Position numbers and translations under genes: made by a program
Part shown: positions 11,459 through 23,108 of the stretch, in pieces
How the letters are laid out: each line of letters opens with the position of its first letter
Numbering within the stretch: the stretch's first letter is position 1
The notes under the pieces: model-generated
What the model was told of the DNA's origin: nothing
The model's database searches: none
What the model saw: only the letters and a program-made list of their open reading frames with translations
Assembly: GCF_040954645.1 (NCBI RefSeq)
Contig: NC_092808.1
Coordinates: 83,697,389 to 83,761,388, forward strand
Direction: 5' to 3'
Source: Diabrotica undecimpunctata
Taxonomy: Eukaryota > Arthropoda > Insecta > Coleoptera > Chrysomelidae
DNA: 64,000 nt

Positions 11459-12144
11459 CTTTTTATCAAAGTAAGTTTTCGATATGTCCACCATTTTCTT
11501 TAATTGATTTGTCAATATATTCCATAAAAGATCGTCTCATATTAAATAGTATCATTGGGTCTAAAGAAACTGCTGCAGTATTTATTTCTTTCCATAGTTG
11601 GTTACGAATGTTTTGGGATTCTTATAGACACGTTGTTTTAATAAGCCCCATACACCAAAATCAAGCGGATTAAATTCTCGGCTACGTGGTGGCTATAATG
11701 TATAATGGATGAATATATTCTTTTGGATACTTATCCAATGATTATTATGATTAACTAACGAACTAATATTATGCTGAACTAAAATGCCTCTGTGTTTACT
11801 ATATTTATATCGTTTTTGTAAAAATGCTGAGTCTTTAAGTTTAGATTTGTAGCAAAAGTATTATGAAACAAGACACATATGCGTTATTCAATACCTGTGC
11901 TTTAGTTTGTAATTGTCCCAATAACAATGAGTAAAAAATTTAAGTAATGAATAATAAGTATTCTTTTGGGATTTTTTATAAATTAAATAGTTTTATCAAT
12001 ATCTCACCACATTGCCATGGAATATGACTGCCACGACCAATACAACGTTCAGAAAAGTTATATTTAAGTATGTTCTCACTGCCTTCTCTCTAAAATGTGG
12101 TGGTGTAGCATCTTACATAAACAACATATTTTGGGTTTTCAGCA
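11459..12144 (-). pseudogene. mariner-like transposase C-terminus, copy 2
   Basis: Duplicate of the 8490-9175 relic, carried in copy 2 of the tandem repeat with the same gap and stops. Sharing the same defects shows that the transposase was already dead before the duplication. Confidence 0.65.
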
Positions 12145-12843
12145 TTTTACAATAGGGAAAAAGTAATACAACGCCAGTATTTATAACAACTTAGGAAGCG
12201 TTAGAAAAGGGAAATTGTAAACCTAATGACGGCCAACGTCTTAATACGGACACGGCACCTAAAGAAGAATATGAAGAATATTTTTTTCAATAAAACATTT
12301 AACAGCCATAACAAAAATTTTGTAATGTTACATTATAATCTTTGAGTTGTTTTAATAAGAATAAACTATGAATTATGCTTATCTACAGGTATTCAGTGCT
12401 TTACCGCACAAATATCACAACTAAGAATTATTATGCAGCTGACTTATAAAATGCGATTATCTCGAAAACGGTTAAAATTTTAGTTTACTAACAGGTATAT
12501 CTTTTCTTTGTAAAAATAATGTATCTTTAATATTTTTTAACACAATAGAGCTAACTTAAAGAGCAAAGCAAAACTATGCCACACATGTGGCATCCTCTAT
12601 CAGTTACATTAAAGTATGTATAAAATTATAATTTAACCTGCTTAAAAAAATTTAATTATAATTTTTTGTTTAAAAATAATTACAAACGTAAAATTTATAG
12701 CGAAAAATAAAATTTTAAAACTCCACTTTAACACCCTGTATCTTTCTTAATATCAAAATTTTATAAAAGCAACATTTTATCGTAATGTTTTAAAGTGCAG
12801 AATCTACGGTTTCTGTTTGTACAGTTACTTAAGGACCACCCTG

Positions 12844-12847
12844 TATA

Positions 12848-12905
<58 letters not shown>

Positions 12906-12909
12906 ATTA

Positions 12910-13001
<92 letters not shown>

Positions 13002-13005
13002 ATTA

Positions 13006-13054
<49 letters not shown>
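12844..13054. repeat. (AT)n array, copy 2
   Basis: Equivalent of 9876-10140 in copy 2, about 50 bases shorter, with the same interruptions. Confidence 0.95.
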
Positions 13055-13058
<4 letters not shown>

Positions 13059-13896
13059 TGTTGGAACTATCGGGTATGTGGTCTATATTAAATAAAAATC
13101 TTTGTTTTTTCTAAAGCTCAATATTTCGCCATTTCTTTAATAGCTTCATGGGGAGTAACTGTAAAAAACAAACATTTCAAAACACTGACGTACACTTAGA
13201 TTTACAATACTTACAGAAATTAAAAGATTATACACACAAATAAAATTGAATATTAAAATAGCATTATTGCTGATGTAACTGTACATTTAATAAAATGCAT
13301 GTTAAAATTTAAAATATCTTTGAGCACGTTCGTTAACAATAAATAAGATGGAACAAATAAAAATTATTTCAAAATGCAAAAATTAACAATGTAAGAAAAC
13401 ATTAGAGGAATAGTATTTCTTTAATTAATCATTAAGGCTAGTTAGTATGATTAATCATTAAGGTGAGTGTAGTTTTAAATTTTATTTAATGTATTGCAAT
13501 ATATCTTGCTTAATTGCCCCGTGTCTGTTTTATAATTTAAAGTTTGTTTATTTTTGTTAATGTGGTACATCTCCAAAAATAACCTACTTTTGTAATTTTC
13601 AGTCTATGCCAAAATACGTGCATTGTTGTAGTCTAACAGATGACCAGTGATTTTGTAGTGCTCGACAACTGCACAAGAATTTTTTCCTAAGCGGCAATCA
13701 CTTTTATGCTGTGTGATACGTTGTTTTAGCCACTGCGATGTATAGCCAATGTAGTTTTTTCACATCCTAGACACGGTATTTCATATACCACATTACTCCT
13801 ATATAAGGTTGGTACTGGGTCTTTAATTTTAGAAAAAAGTTGTTTGCTATTTATGGTATTGTATTTAGCTATATTAATAAATACAATAACAACAAT
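13055..13896 (-). pseudogene. Penelope-like C-terminus (GIY-YIG), copy 2
   Basis: Duplicate of the 10141-10984 fragment with the same one-base frameshift in the CEK/YIG region. The readable open piece is 13923-13726, which includes the VVYEIPCLGCEK motif. It is also the left arm of the inverted repeat. Confidence 0.8.
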
Positions 13897-14217
13897 AAAT
13901 ACAATACCATAAATAGCAAACAACTTTTTTCTAAAATTAAAGACCCAGTACCAACTTTATATACGAGTAATGTGGTATATGAAATACCGTGTCTAGGATG
14001 TGAAAAAAGTTACATTGGCCCTACATCGCAGTGGCTAAAACAACGTATCACACAGCATAAAAGTGATTGCCGCTTAGGAACAAATGCTTGTGCAGTTGTC
14101 GAGCACTACAAAAACACCGGTCATCTGTTAGACTACAACAATGCTCGTATTTTGGCACAGACTGAAAATTACAAAAGTAGGTTATTTTTGGAGATGTACC
14201 ACATTAACAAAAAATAA
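13840..14217 (+). pseudogene. Penelope-like GIY-YIG fragment, inverted copy
   Basis: A 125-codon open frame, the plus-strand mirror of the two minus-strand copies. It contains VVYEIPCLGCEKSYIG (GIY-YIG motif intact and in frame here), QWLKQRITQHKSD, CRLG...CAVVEH and TGHLLDYNNARIL, and ends at HINKK. It keeps the endonuclease-like cysteines and histidines but has no RT. Its first 20 codons come from the spacer of the inverted repeat, so the apparent start is accidental. Confidence 0.8.
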
Positions 14218-14743
14218 ACAAACTTTAAATTATAAAACAGACACGGGGCAATTAAGCAAGATATATTGCAATACATTAAACAAAATTTAAAACTACACTC
14301 ACCTTAATGATTAATCACACTAACTAGCCTTAATGATTTATTAAAGAAATACTATTCCTCTAATGTTTTCTTACATTGTTAATTTTTGCATTTTGAAATA
14401 ATTTTTACTTGTTTCATCTTATTTATTGTTAACTAACGTGCTCAAAGATATTTTAAATTTTAACATGCATTGTATTAAATGTACAGTTACATCAGCAATA
14501 ATTTTATTTTAATATTCAATTTTATTTATGTGTATAATCTTTTAATTTCTGTAAGTATTGTAAATCTAAGTGTACGTCAGTGTTTTGAAATGTTTGTTTT
14601 TTACAGTTACTCCCGATAAAGCTATTAAAATAAATGGCGAAATATTGAGCTTTAGAAAAAACAAAGATTTTTATTTAATATAGACCACATACTTGATATT
14701 TCCAACATATTTATAAATTGTTTTTTAAACGTAATAATCACAT

Positions 14744-15015
<272 letters not shown>

Positions 15016-15019
<4 letters not shown>

Positions 15020-15901
15020 CTTTAATATTTTGATACTTTTTCACGTTTAAAAACAGATGGTGCTATTCATACATCATAAAATGTATTAAATAATGTAGAA
15101 ACTCGTTAAAACTGCCATAAATAAAGCTCGAATTTGAAACTGAGAAATGCCGAGAGCAGCAAAAAATACGAATTGATCCCTAAGGAACAACCCGAGTCTG
15201 ATTTCGTAAAAATGGTATTCGATAAGGACAAGTAATAAAAATTACGGAACATTCGAAATCTAAATCCATTCAGCTATAATTTTCTGAAAGTTATCCCGTT
15301 CGCGATAACGTTAATTCCACTTTATCCTTTGCGGACCTTACGTCAAAATTGTAATGAAATTACTGTTATTTTTAGTATTTACATTCTCGTTGTAGTGTAA
15401 ATTTGCTATGGTTATTCGTTTTTTAATCGGCTTTAATTTCAAAAGCTGAAAATTTCTTTCGATGTATCAAGTGTAAAATGTATATCAAAAGTGTCTATAA
15501 CGTTGAAATAGCTTGAATTGCCAACATTTTTATGAAGCTCAGCTGACAATTTGCCGGGTAGTAAAAATTCTAGGTAGATAAATAAATAATATATGTATAA
15601 TACCTGTAAAAGCAAATATAGCTGACTTCCTATACTCTTGTAGAGTCTTTCGTAGGAAGAGTCCTAGTAGACGAGATACTAGGCGAGCTTAAAGATGCAT
15701 AAAAAATCCAAGTAATCCTCGGAAAAAAGACGACTGATTTAAATAAAAGTCACATTTCTTTTTCTCTAATTCTAAATAATGTGAATTAAAAAATTTTTTT
15801 TTTTTGCAACATTTTATTGCAAAGCTATCAAAAAGTAAAAAAGTAGTTCAAAACCCTAAAAAATAAACGCTTTTTGCTTTACAATTTTTTATATTAATTA
15901 T
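15016..15901. other. no gene seen
   Basis: Non-repetitive AT-rich sequence between two (AT)n arrays. No open frame above 60 codons and no recognisable element was seen. Confidence 0.45.
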
Positions 15902-15933
<32 letters not shown>

Positions 15934-15964
15934 TATATATAGATATGTACATATATATACATAT

Positions 15965-16045
<81 letters not shown>
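15902..16045. repeat. (AT)n array
   Basis: About 140 bases of TA with ACATATA and GATATG variants at the left end. Confidence 0.95.
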
Positions 16046-16047
<2 letters not shown>

Positions 16048-16099
16048 CAGCTTTTAATTTAGCCCGTGAATTTTTAAGTCAAAATCACGTTTTCCGTAC

Positions 16100-17353
16100 T
16101 TAACAACAATAGATGTTATTCCAAATACAGGTCTTCGAATTTTGGACCACACAAGTCCAATACAAACCCTATATTGGAAAACTGGAGAGATTCCACTCGC
16201 GTTTAGAAGACAATATCTAAATCTTTCTTATGCCGCGGCAGTATCGTCTAATCAAGATAATCCAGTTATACACAACGTATTCGCTGACCGCTTGAAAAGT
16301 TGTTTTCAAACTTCAAATCGAACTGATCACCCTTTCTATTACCGCCTACATACCTACTTGTTAACAATAGGTATCCATTTTCCAGACACCTACGATATCT
16401 CCTCAATTCAAACCCCTCCTCCTTGGACAATTTGTCTTCCCTCTACTGACACCAGCTTATTGCGCCTAAGCAAATCAGAAACGCCAGCAAGTCAAATTAA
16501 TCAAGAATTTCTTAGAATATTAAGCAATTATAGTAGCTGTTTAAAAGTTTACACCGATGCCTCCAAAAACGAAAACGAAACTGGGGCAGCAATCTACTCA
16601 TCAGATAATACAGAAGCTTACAAATTACCTTCATATACAACAGTATTCTCTGCTGAACTGTATGTGATACTAAAAGCACTAGTTCTGATAGTTAACAAAA
16701 ATAAAAAGAGAAATATCATTATTACAGACTCTCTCAGCTCAATAATGGCATTAAACCAACTCTACTGTAGTCATCCACTACTCCTTCCCAATAAAAAAGA
16801 ACTAAAACATGCAGAAAATATGAACGTTAAAGTTAATTTTATATAGGTACCGTCACATACTGGAATCGAAGAAAACACGGTTGTAGACAAAATAGCAAAA
16901 AATGCACCTACTAACCCAAACACAGAAGAGAATACAAAATCTCTTCACACCGACCTGAAAGCATTCTTTAAAGAAAGGATTAATTCAATATGTCAAGATA
17001 CATGCCCAAGCTGTACGAAGTTGATATTAATTATCAAAAATTCCCAAAATTTAACAATAGAAAAGAACAAGTAACCTTCACTCGCCTCCGTATTGGTTCT
17101 ACTCGGTTAACACACGACTACCTACTACAACGTGCTGATAAACCTATGTGTGACATGTGTAAAGGTATTTTAACGATAAAACATTGTTTATTGTAGTAGT
17201 CCCCCAAGTATGATTTACAACGCAAAATACCATCAACATTAAATAATGCTCTTGGAAAAGACAGTTATACTAAAAATATTTTCGCATTTCTCAAAGACTG
17301 CAAGCTGTTATCAAAAATCTAATATTTCACTTTGTATAGATTTAGTTTTATTT
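16100..17353 (+). pseudogene. I-group LINE ORF2 C-terminus with RNase H
   Basis: The open frame 16142-16846 has the RT tail (IPLAFRRQYLNLSYA) and an RNase H domain: VYTDAS (first Asp), FSAELYVILKAL (Glu), IITDSLSS (Asp). A TAG at 16844 interrupts it, and the same frame continues VPSHTGIEENTVVDKIAK, the last RNase H block. A frameshift near 16985 leads to 16990-17196 with RKEQVTFTRLRIGSTRLTHDYLL and CDMCKG...KHC, a C-terminal zinc-like block typical of I-group LINEs. RT proper is missing, so the copy is 5'-truncated. Its 3' UTR is split by a transposon at 17354. Confidence 0.8.
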
Positions 17354-17361
17354 CTAATTAT
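17354..17361. repeat. 8-bp target duplication, left
   Basis: CTAATTAT directly left of the TIR; the same eight bases follow the right TIR at 18526-18533. Confidence 0.75.
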
Positions 17362-17423
17362 CATCGAGTTAGAATCTATGGAGAAGCTATGAGCATATTA
17401 ACGTATGTACTAAAAACGGCGTA

Positions 17424-17988
17424 TAGTTTGTCCCAAACCCTTCTTTCAGTGCGTCATAGTTGATAGAATTCTCTCCAACACATTAAGCTAGAAGTGACAG
17501 AAAAACACGTGAGTCTGTGATTATTATACATAAAACTTAGAAAATTCTACGATTCTAAATATCGTAAAGCTAATTCTACTTACGGGTGTATAATTGGTTG
17601 GAGTTTAGAATACGCTAAATAGATATCCAATCGATGATGCGCATAAATATAATTTGACGCAAATGGTCTCGATCGTGACAGTATTTTCACAATGTCAACT
17701 GATAAAATAACAATTGTCATTTTAGGTTAGTATTTTCAGACATTTTACAGTGAAAATTTAACTTTGTATTTATTGTCATAAAAATATTTTTAATATGCCG
17801 AGATATATCGAGAAAGAACAAAGACTAATATTAAAATTATTAAATTATTTTCAATTAGAAAAAGAGGGATTACGATCCTGCAACTGTCAAATTTAACTAA
17901 AATGACATGCAATAATTCTCGACATTCTTAAAATCCTATATTATGTCAAAATTAGTGACGCACTGAAAGAAGGGTTTAGGACAGACTG
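17424..17988. mobile_element. Tc1/mariner-type MITE nested in the hAT-like element
   Basis: The terminal inverted repeats start TAGTTTGTCCCAAACCC (left) and CAGTCTGTCCTAAACCC (right, reversed), then share TTCTTTCAGTGCGTCA, about 33 bases with three differences. TA dinucleotides at 17422-17423 and 17989-17990 form the target duplication. Length is 565 bases. A 33-codon open frame inside looks like a transposase N-terminus, so it is probably an internally deleted derivative of an autonomous transposon. Confidence 0.8.
17795..17896 (+). pseudogene. possible transposase N-terminal remnant in MITE
   Basis: ATG-started 33-codon frame beginning MPRYIEKEQRLILKLLNYF and ending in a stop. It is helical and basic/acidic and resembles the N-terminal segment of insect IS630/Tc1/mariner-related transposases, but it is too short for certainty. 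Its position inside TA-flanked TIRs is the main support. Confidence 0.4.
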
Positions 17989-18525
17989 TAGGTAGGCGTG
18001 GCTAACTGTGATATCAATATGGCGGTGGGATCACGACCGGACTCAATAATATTAAAACTACTATAAAAATATGACTAGTTATTCAGAAGATTTAATCATA
18101 ATCTAAAAAAGTGCAATACATTTTTAATAAACTATGTTTTATTTATCCCGCGGTAAACACTAAAAACACGATATATTATACATAAAGATAAATTAATACA
18201 GTCAAATACTATTAATTTATTCTCTGAAGTACGGGCCATTACTTTGTTTACATATTTGTATACTAACCTGTAGAACGTTATTCCTGAAGATTTTTTATTA
18301 ACATTGCTTCTGCCATTGCAACTATGTTGAGAACAAGAAACCATTATTATGCACTATCACAATATATTATTACAGTTTCTATAAAAGTATTATAAAACTA
18401 AAAATATTTGAAAAACAACAAACGTAAATAAACATATACGATCTGTCAAAAGTGGCAAAACAATATGGCCGAAGTGAGGTCGTTTTTAGTCACGTGATGC
18501 CATCTCCATAGATTCTAACTCGATG

Positions 18526-18640
18526 CTAATTATGTATTGCTATGGTTAATATTATATTGTTAAGTTCTAACTCTGTATCACAATCCTACACGCTAAAAAC
18601 CCTGCGTGGTTCTTGGATCATGTAAGGAAAAAAAATCATA
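18526..18640 (+). mobile_element. I-group LINE 3' UTR continued
   Basis: Starts with the right copy of the CTAATTAT duplication and then resumes the LINE 3' UTR broken at 17353. The exact 3' end of the LINE is not visible; it may extend to the A-rich run near 18630. Confidence 0.45.
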
Positions 18641-19472
18641 TTTTCGATTTTTCTTTTTCTCGCATATAGAGTGAAATAATGTAAATTAAGTAAGTATAAA
18701 TAATTAATCAACAAATTCTTTAAAATAATTCTAACTATTTTCTTATTATTTTTATTTATAATATTGTATTTAACGATTTTTTTTTTTGTAATAAAGTGGT
18801 ATAATATAAATATAATATTGTGTACAGGTGGGTGTATATATGTGTATTTAAATTATACAAAAAGTGAGTATATCACATTAATTCTGAAACGTATGTTTAC
18901 TTTTTAAAATTAATTATTTAAAAATCTAATACAAATTAAGTTGGTATTTATTTGCCTTATTCAAAGTGTTTAACTTGTTCAACTTGTTTACCAAGTTTAA
19001 CGCTTGCAAACCTGTATGTGAAGGAGCCATTAAGACTTTTAATAATATTGTGTTTTTTTGTGAAATCCGTAAAGGTGAGATAACTATTTTTAATCAGTTT
19101 TTTCAGTTAATTACTGATCTACATTATTTTTTTCTTAAAAAAACATAAATTTAATTAAAGCTATTATGAAATCATGGATCAAAAATTAAAAACTCCAACG
19201 AAAAACCATGTAAACGAAATTGAATGTACACAGGAATTTCCAAATAAAAAAACTGAAAATTGACTGGAACACATTATGCATAATTTGCAGATAAACAAAA
19301 AAAAATTATAAACATTGTTCTGTTATTGATAATATGCAAATAGTATGCACTATCGAAAATAAATAAAATATTGGATAAAGCAAAAATTAAAAATGATTTA
19401 CACCTACTCGAACGATTTGATATTTTGTGTGGGTTTAATTTGCATTTAGTTATATAATTAGTTTAACCATAA
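18640..19472. other. AT-rich sequence, no gene seen
   Basis: Only short, low-complexity open frames (for example 60 codons at 18966-19148, +). No recognisable element. Confidence 0.4.
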
Positions 19473-19615
19473 GACACTGGGTCTAATACAAATGTAAACT
19501 AGAAAAGCGCAACGAAACTGTTCGTTTCTGTACGTTACTGTACCATTCAAGTAGAAAATATTCTGAAGACATTCGTTGAACTTTGCCAATTTGAATTTGT
19601 ATCAGCCCGAGTGTC
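19473..19615. mobile_element. short MITE, TAA-flanked
   Basis: About 143 bases with imperfect terminal inverted repeats of about 40 bases starting GACACTGGGTCTAATACAAA (left) and GACACTCGGGCTGATACAAA (right, reversed). TAA occurs on both flanks (19470-19472 and 19616-19618), a 3-bp duplication as in PIF/Harbinger elements. A further right-hand end of the same family lies at about 19838-19878. The superfamily is inferred only from the TSD. Confidence 0.55.
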
Positions 19616-19837
19616 TAACGAAGTAAGTAAAATTTGTAATCCAACGCCGCATTGTTGGCTTTTTAATTCGTCAGAGCCATAGCCACTATTTTGCAGGTTT
19701 AAAGCTTTTGCACATATTGTATAGCCTGGAGGACAGAAAACGATATTATTAAATCGTTTTCGTTCATAGCCATCACAGTAGATGGAACATTTGTACGCTA
19801 ACCACTAAAGTGGGAAATATTCTGGGGTACAACATTT

Positions 19838-19878
19838 GTTGTACTTTCTAAGTTTAATTTTGTATCAAACCGAGTGTC
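19838..19878. repeat. solo end related to the 19473-19615 MITE
   Basis: AGTTTAATTTTGTATCAAAC then CGAGTGTC matches the right TIR of the neighbouring MITE. No partner left end was found nearby, so it is a fragment. Confidence 0.45.
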
Positions 19879-20282
19879 TCCCAAAGCGAGGTCGCTAAAA
19901 TAACGTTATTACACTTGATTGATACCGATATGAATACGAAAAAAATAAAGAATTTTGTATCAGCAGTGTTGATAGATTAAATTTCATGTTTGTTCACAAA
20001 TATGAGAACAACTATTTTGCATTCAAAAGTAATTAGCTGTATAATATTAGTTGAGTTTTGGTATCCGCTAAGAAATGCTTATCTTTTCTCTAGTAATTTA
20101 GTAATTATTGCTTTAAACTAAATACCATTTTATCAGATCTTATTGAGGTCCGATGGTTTCTGCTCTTAAAGTTTCAAAAGGTTTAGGTTCCGTGGTTCGT
20201 TTAGACATATTTCAAATGATTTATTTCATATAATTTCCAATTTGCACAAATTTGTTTTATCAAATCTTCCATAAAGTGAAGA

Positions 20283-20630
20283 AGTAGAATCAATGATTGA
20301 TTTTATATAAGATTTCCCTGCTGCAGAGTACTTTTTTTAGTTTGTTGAAAGAATTTCTTGCCTGTCCTATTCTTGCCTTAATCTCTTGTGTGTACTCATC
20401 ATTTTCGTTAATTATTGTACCCAGATATTTATATTTTTCAACTTTTTTAATTTGCTCTCCATGTATTGTTATGTTTTCTTGGCGCTGTTGAACTTTTGTA
20501 ATTACCATAAATTGTGTCTTTTTTGTGTTTAGGGACAGTCCGTTTTCTTCACTGACTTCTACCACTCTGTCAATGTCACTCAGAGATTCCATATGAGTTC
20601 GTATATTGATTTCTGATTCAGTGACAGTAG
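20283..20630 (-). pseudogene. RTE LINE RT thumb fragment
   Basis: The 100-codon frame 20592-20290 has GLSLNTKKTQFMVITK, the beta-hairpin block KKVEKYKYLGTIINEN and TQEIKARIGQARNSFNK, characteristic of the segment after the FADD motif in insect RTE LINEs. It starts and stops abruptly, so it is a small inserted or truncated piece. It abuts the 3' end of the I-group LINE on the same strand. Confidence 0.75.
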
Positions 20631-20639
20631 GTGGGTTAT

Positions 20640-22195
20640 GTTTACTGGAAGTTCCACATTACTTTTAACCAGATATTTATAAAACGTAGATGAGAGTGCT
20701 TTATTTTTAAAACATCCAAACAGGATGTGATTAACATCACACTGGGAAATATTATCACATAAACACTTTCCTGATTCTATAATTTCTAATCTAGCCAGGT
20801 GAGCAGGAACAGCACCGTGGTCAGTTTTTAATCTTGTGATAGTTGCTGCTGATCGTTTAGATATATTATAATGAAATATGTGTGGTAATTATATTAGGGT
20901 AGGTGACGTAGGATGAATCTTGTAATAATGATTATTTGAAGTATTCGCCAATATTTTCCATCTGTCTGCCAGTTAAAATTTATTTTTTTATTATAAAAAT
21001 TGATTAGATCTGATACTGTGTAACTATGTTATTGTATATCTAAATGAGTAGAATCCTTAGCGAGCTCGTCTACTATTTCATTACCTTTTATCCCCGAGTG
21101 ACTGTTTTGCCCAAATAAATGTTAAATATTTGTTTCTCATTTTTTGTTTAATTTCACATATATCAGCTCACATGTCTTATGGTTCAACTCAGTATTATTA
21201 AGTCCACTAAGGACTGACTTACAGTCTGAGATGATCACAGCATCTTGCAAATTTTTGTGCTCCAGCCAATCCAGAGCTTTCCTTATAGCTACCGCTTCTG
21301 CAGTGTAAATAGAGCAATGTGGAGGAAGCTTTAGTTTAAATGATTTGTTTTTGGAAGAAACGTACACTGCAGACCCTACCTTCCCATCGTTCTGTTTAGA
21401 GCCATCTGTGTAAATTATAGTTTTATTAGTATATTCACTCAAATGAAGTTTAACAACTTGTTATTTATTTGGTGTGATTCTGAATATTTCGGAAATATAA
21501 TATTTGATTTTTTAAAGATTGATTGTATTAAATTCTAATTTATAAAATGGTATAATAAAATTTGTTGAAAGGGTAACCGGTAAATCATTGGTTTCCAGAA
21601 AGGCATCCGCTAATGGTAGTGAATGTTTTATTTTCCAATAATTGTTTACTAGATTTTGAATAGATAATTCATACAGCATAATTAGTAAGTCGCTTGTTCT
21701 AGTCCTTAATTTTAATACATATTTTGTTGCTAATAGATTTCTACGATTTTAAAATGGCATTTCATTACTTTCAGCAAGTAACAGAGGGCATGGTGTTGAT
21801 TTCATAGCACCCAAAGTTAATATGAAACTTTAAAACTGAATACGATCTATTTTTAGTAAATGTGTATTGCTTGCTGATCCGTATAACACACATCCGTAAT
21901 CCAAAATTGATCGCACGTACATCTTGTAAAACATCAATGCAACTTTGGGATCAGCACCTTATTTCCTGCAAGTGACACATTTAAGGAGATTGATGCCTTT
22001 CTCACATCTTTTTTTTACATATTGGACATTTTTAGACTGGTTTGGTTTAAAATTGAAATTTAATGAGCACTTAATCGGTGCCAGCACACAACTGGCTGAA
22101 CTATTTCGCTTAATAGATTTTGTAAAGTTATATCCATAGCTCCATTTTAACTCTATTTGTATAATACGTAAGTAGTCTTCGGGTAGGTTTTTCAT
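20640..22195 (-). pseudogene. I-group LINE, RT tail and RNase H, 5'-truncated
   Basis: Minus-strand order: NVQYVKKRCEKGINLLK (22030-21960), DPKVALMFYKMYVRSILDYG (about 21945-21880), a degraded RT tail, RNase H in 21442-21137 with IIYTDGSKQ (Asp), IYTAEAVAIRKAL (Glu) and VIISDCKS (Asp), then SAATITRLKTDHGAVPAHLA and CLCDNISQCDVNHILFGC (about 20860-20710), the usual C-terminal zinc-like block. Several stops interrupt it. It is a separate copy from the one at 16.1 kb and of opposite orientation. Confidence 0.8.
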
Positions 22196-22199
22196 CTCA

Positions 22200-23108
22200 A
22201 ATAATTTTTAAGTATTTTGCATTATCATTTAATAAATTATTTTGTTAACTGTAATTTTATGCATTGGATTCATATTACGTATCTAGCGAAAAATGCCACT
22301 CTGCGAAAAGTTGTCAATTTTCCAAATAACCTGAAAGCATTGCTCGATAAAAATTTTGTTCCTGACAATTTATTAGGTTACTTAAAGTACATAAATATTT
22401 AACTTTAATTTGATTAAAATTAATTTAAATTTAATTAATTAGTTGTTACAAATGTTTAATTGTTTACAAATTGTAATTAATTGTTACGAATGTTACAAAA
22501 ATGTCGCTTAGAGTGGATACGACTTTGTCTTTTTTAAATAAAAAAATATATTTGTAGTAAGTAAGTTAAGAAAGTAAGTTTTTTCACCTAGTAAAGGATT
22601 TCTTTTTAGTAGGTAATATTTTCAAAAATCCAGTCACGTTTTGAAAGAGTTCATAAAAATCTGAAAACATTGTCACTCAAATCACTCCTCATTTTTAATT
22701 CCCCCGTCATTTCATTTTTTAAATAAAGAAAACGTGTCGGCATTTTAGAATATTCTACACGATAAAGCAAAACTGGAAAGTATGCTGAAGCTTTGGAATA
22801 AAGCGATCAATTTTTACTCCAAGAAACTTTCCGTACTGGTTGAAAGTTTCATCATAAATAAAAATGATTTAAATTCACACTGTTGCGTACAGTTATGTAT
22901 ATCTTGAATGTGTAAAAAAATATCGTTTATATTTTTTTGGGTAATCTATATGCAAACGCAAACTATTTGTTCAAATATATCCACAAGTTGCTCATATAGA
23001 AAAAATATCTAACATTTTTTAAAATTTTTACTCCAATGTATTTAAACAACTGCATTAAAAGTATACGTATAAACATATTACATATATAATACATACATAT
23101 ATATATAT
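22200..23108. other. AT-rich sequence, no gene seen
   Basis: No recognisable element. A short AT-rich run (23090-23108) forms the left flank of the LTR element and is probably part of the same (AT)n tract now seen at 30065-30155. Confidence 0.45.

Larger units (their letters stand above)
10985..13896. repeat. tandem duplication, copy 2 (about 2.91 kb)
   Basis: Second copy of the 8012-10984 unit. It is colinear, shorter mainly through its (AT)n arrays, and nearly identical elsewhere, so the duplication is recent. Its last 0.8 kb is also the left arm of the inverted repeat centred near 13880. Confidence 0.85.
13051..14715. repeat. large inverted repeat, arms of about 0.8 kb
   Basis: Left arm 13051-13866 and right arm 13897-14715 are reverse complements with scattered differences; the spacer is 30 bases (13867-13896). 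The arms end at (AT)n arrays on both sides, the right one after about 30 extra bases. Each arm holds the same Penelope C-terminus and 3' region. The fold would be a cruciform or a hairpin transcript of about 0.8 kb. Confidence 0.85.
17362..18525. mobile_element. non-autonomous TIR element with 8-bp TSD (hAT-like)
   Basis: Terminal inverted repeats CATCGAGTTAGAATCTATGG(AGA) lie at 17362-17384 and, reversed, at 18503-18525, with 23 matching bases. The flanking 8-bp duplication CTAATTAT fits a hAT-type integration, although hAT ends usually start CAG or TAG, so the superfamily is tentative. A further shared ACTAAAAACG lies inside both ends. Without the nested MITE the element is about 0.6 kb and has no transposase, so it is a MITE that would need a helper. 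It sits in the 3' UTR of the I-group LINE. Confidence 0.75.

Noticed and set aside
16142..16846. Host RNase H gene
   Set aside because: The flanking RT tail and LTRLRIG-type zinc-like C-terminus show that it is a LINE domain.
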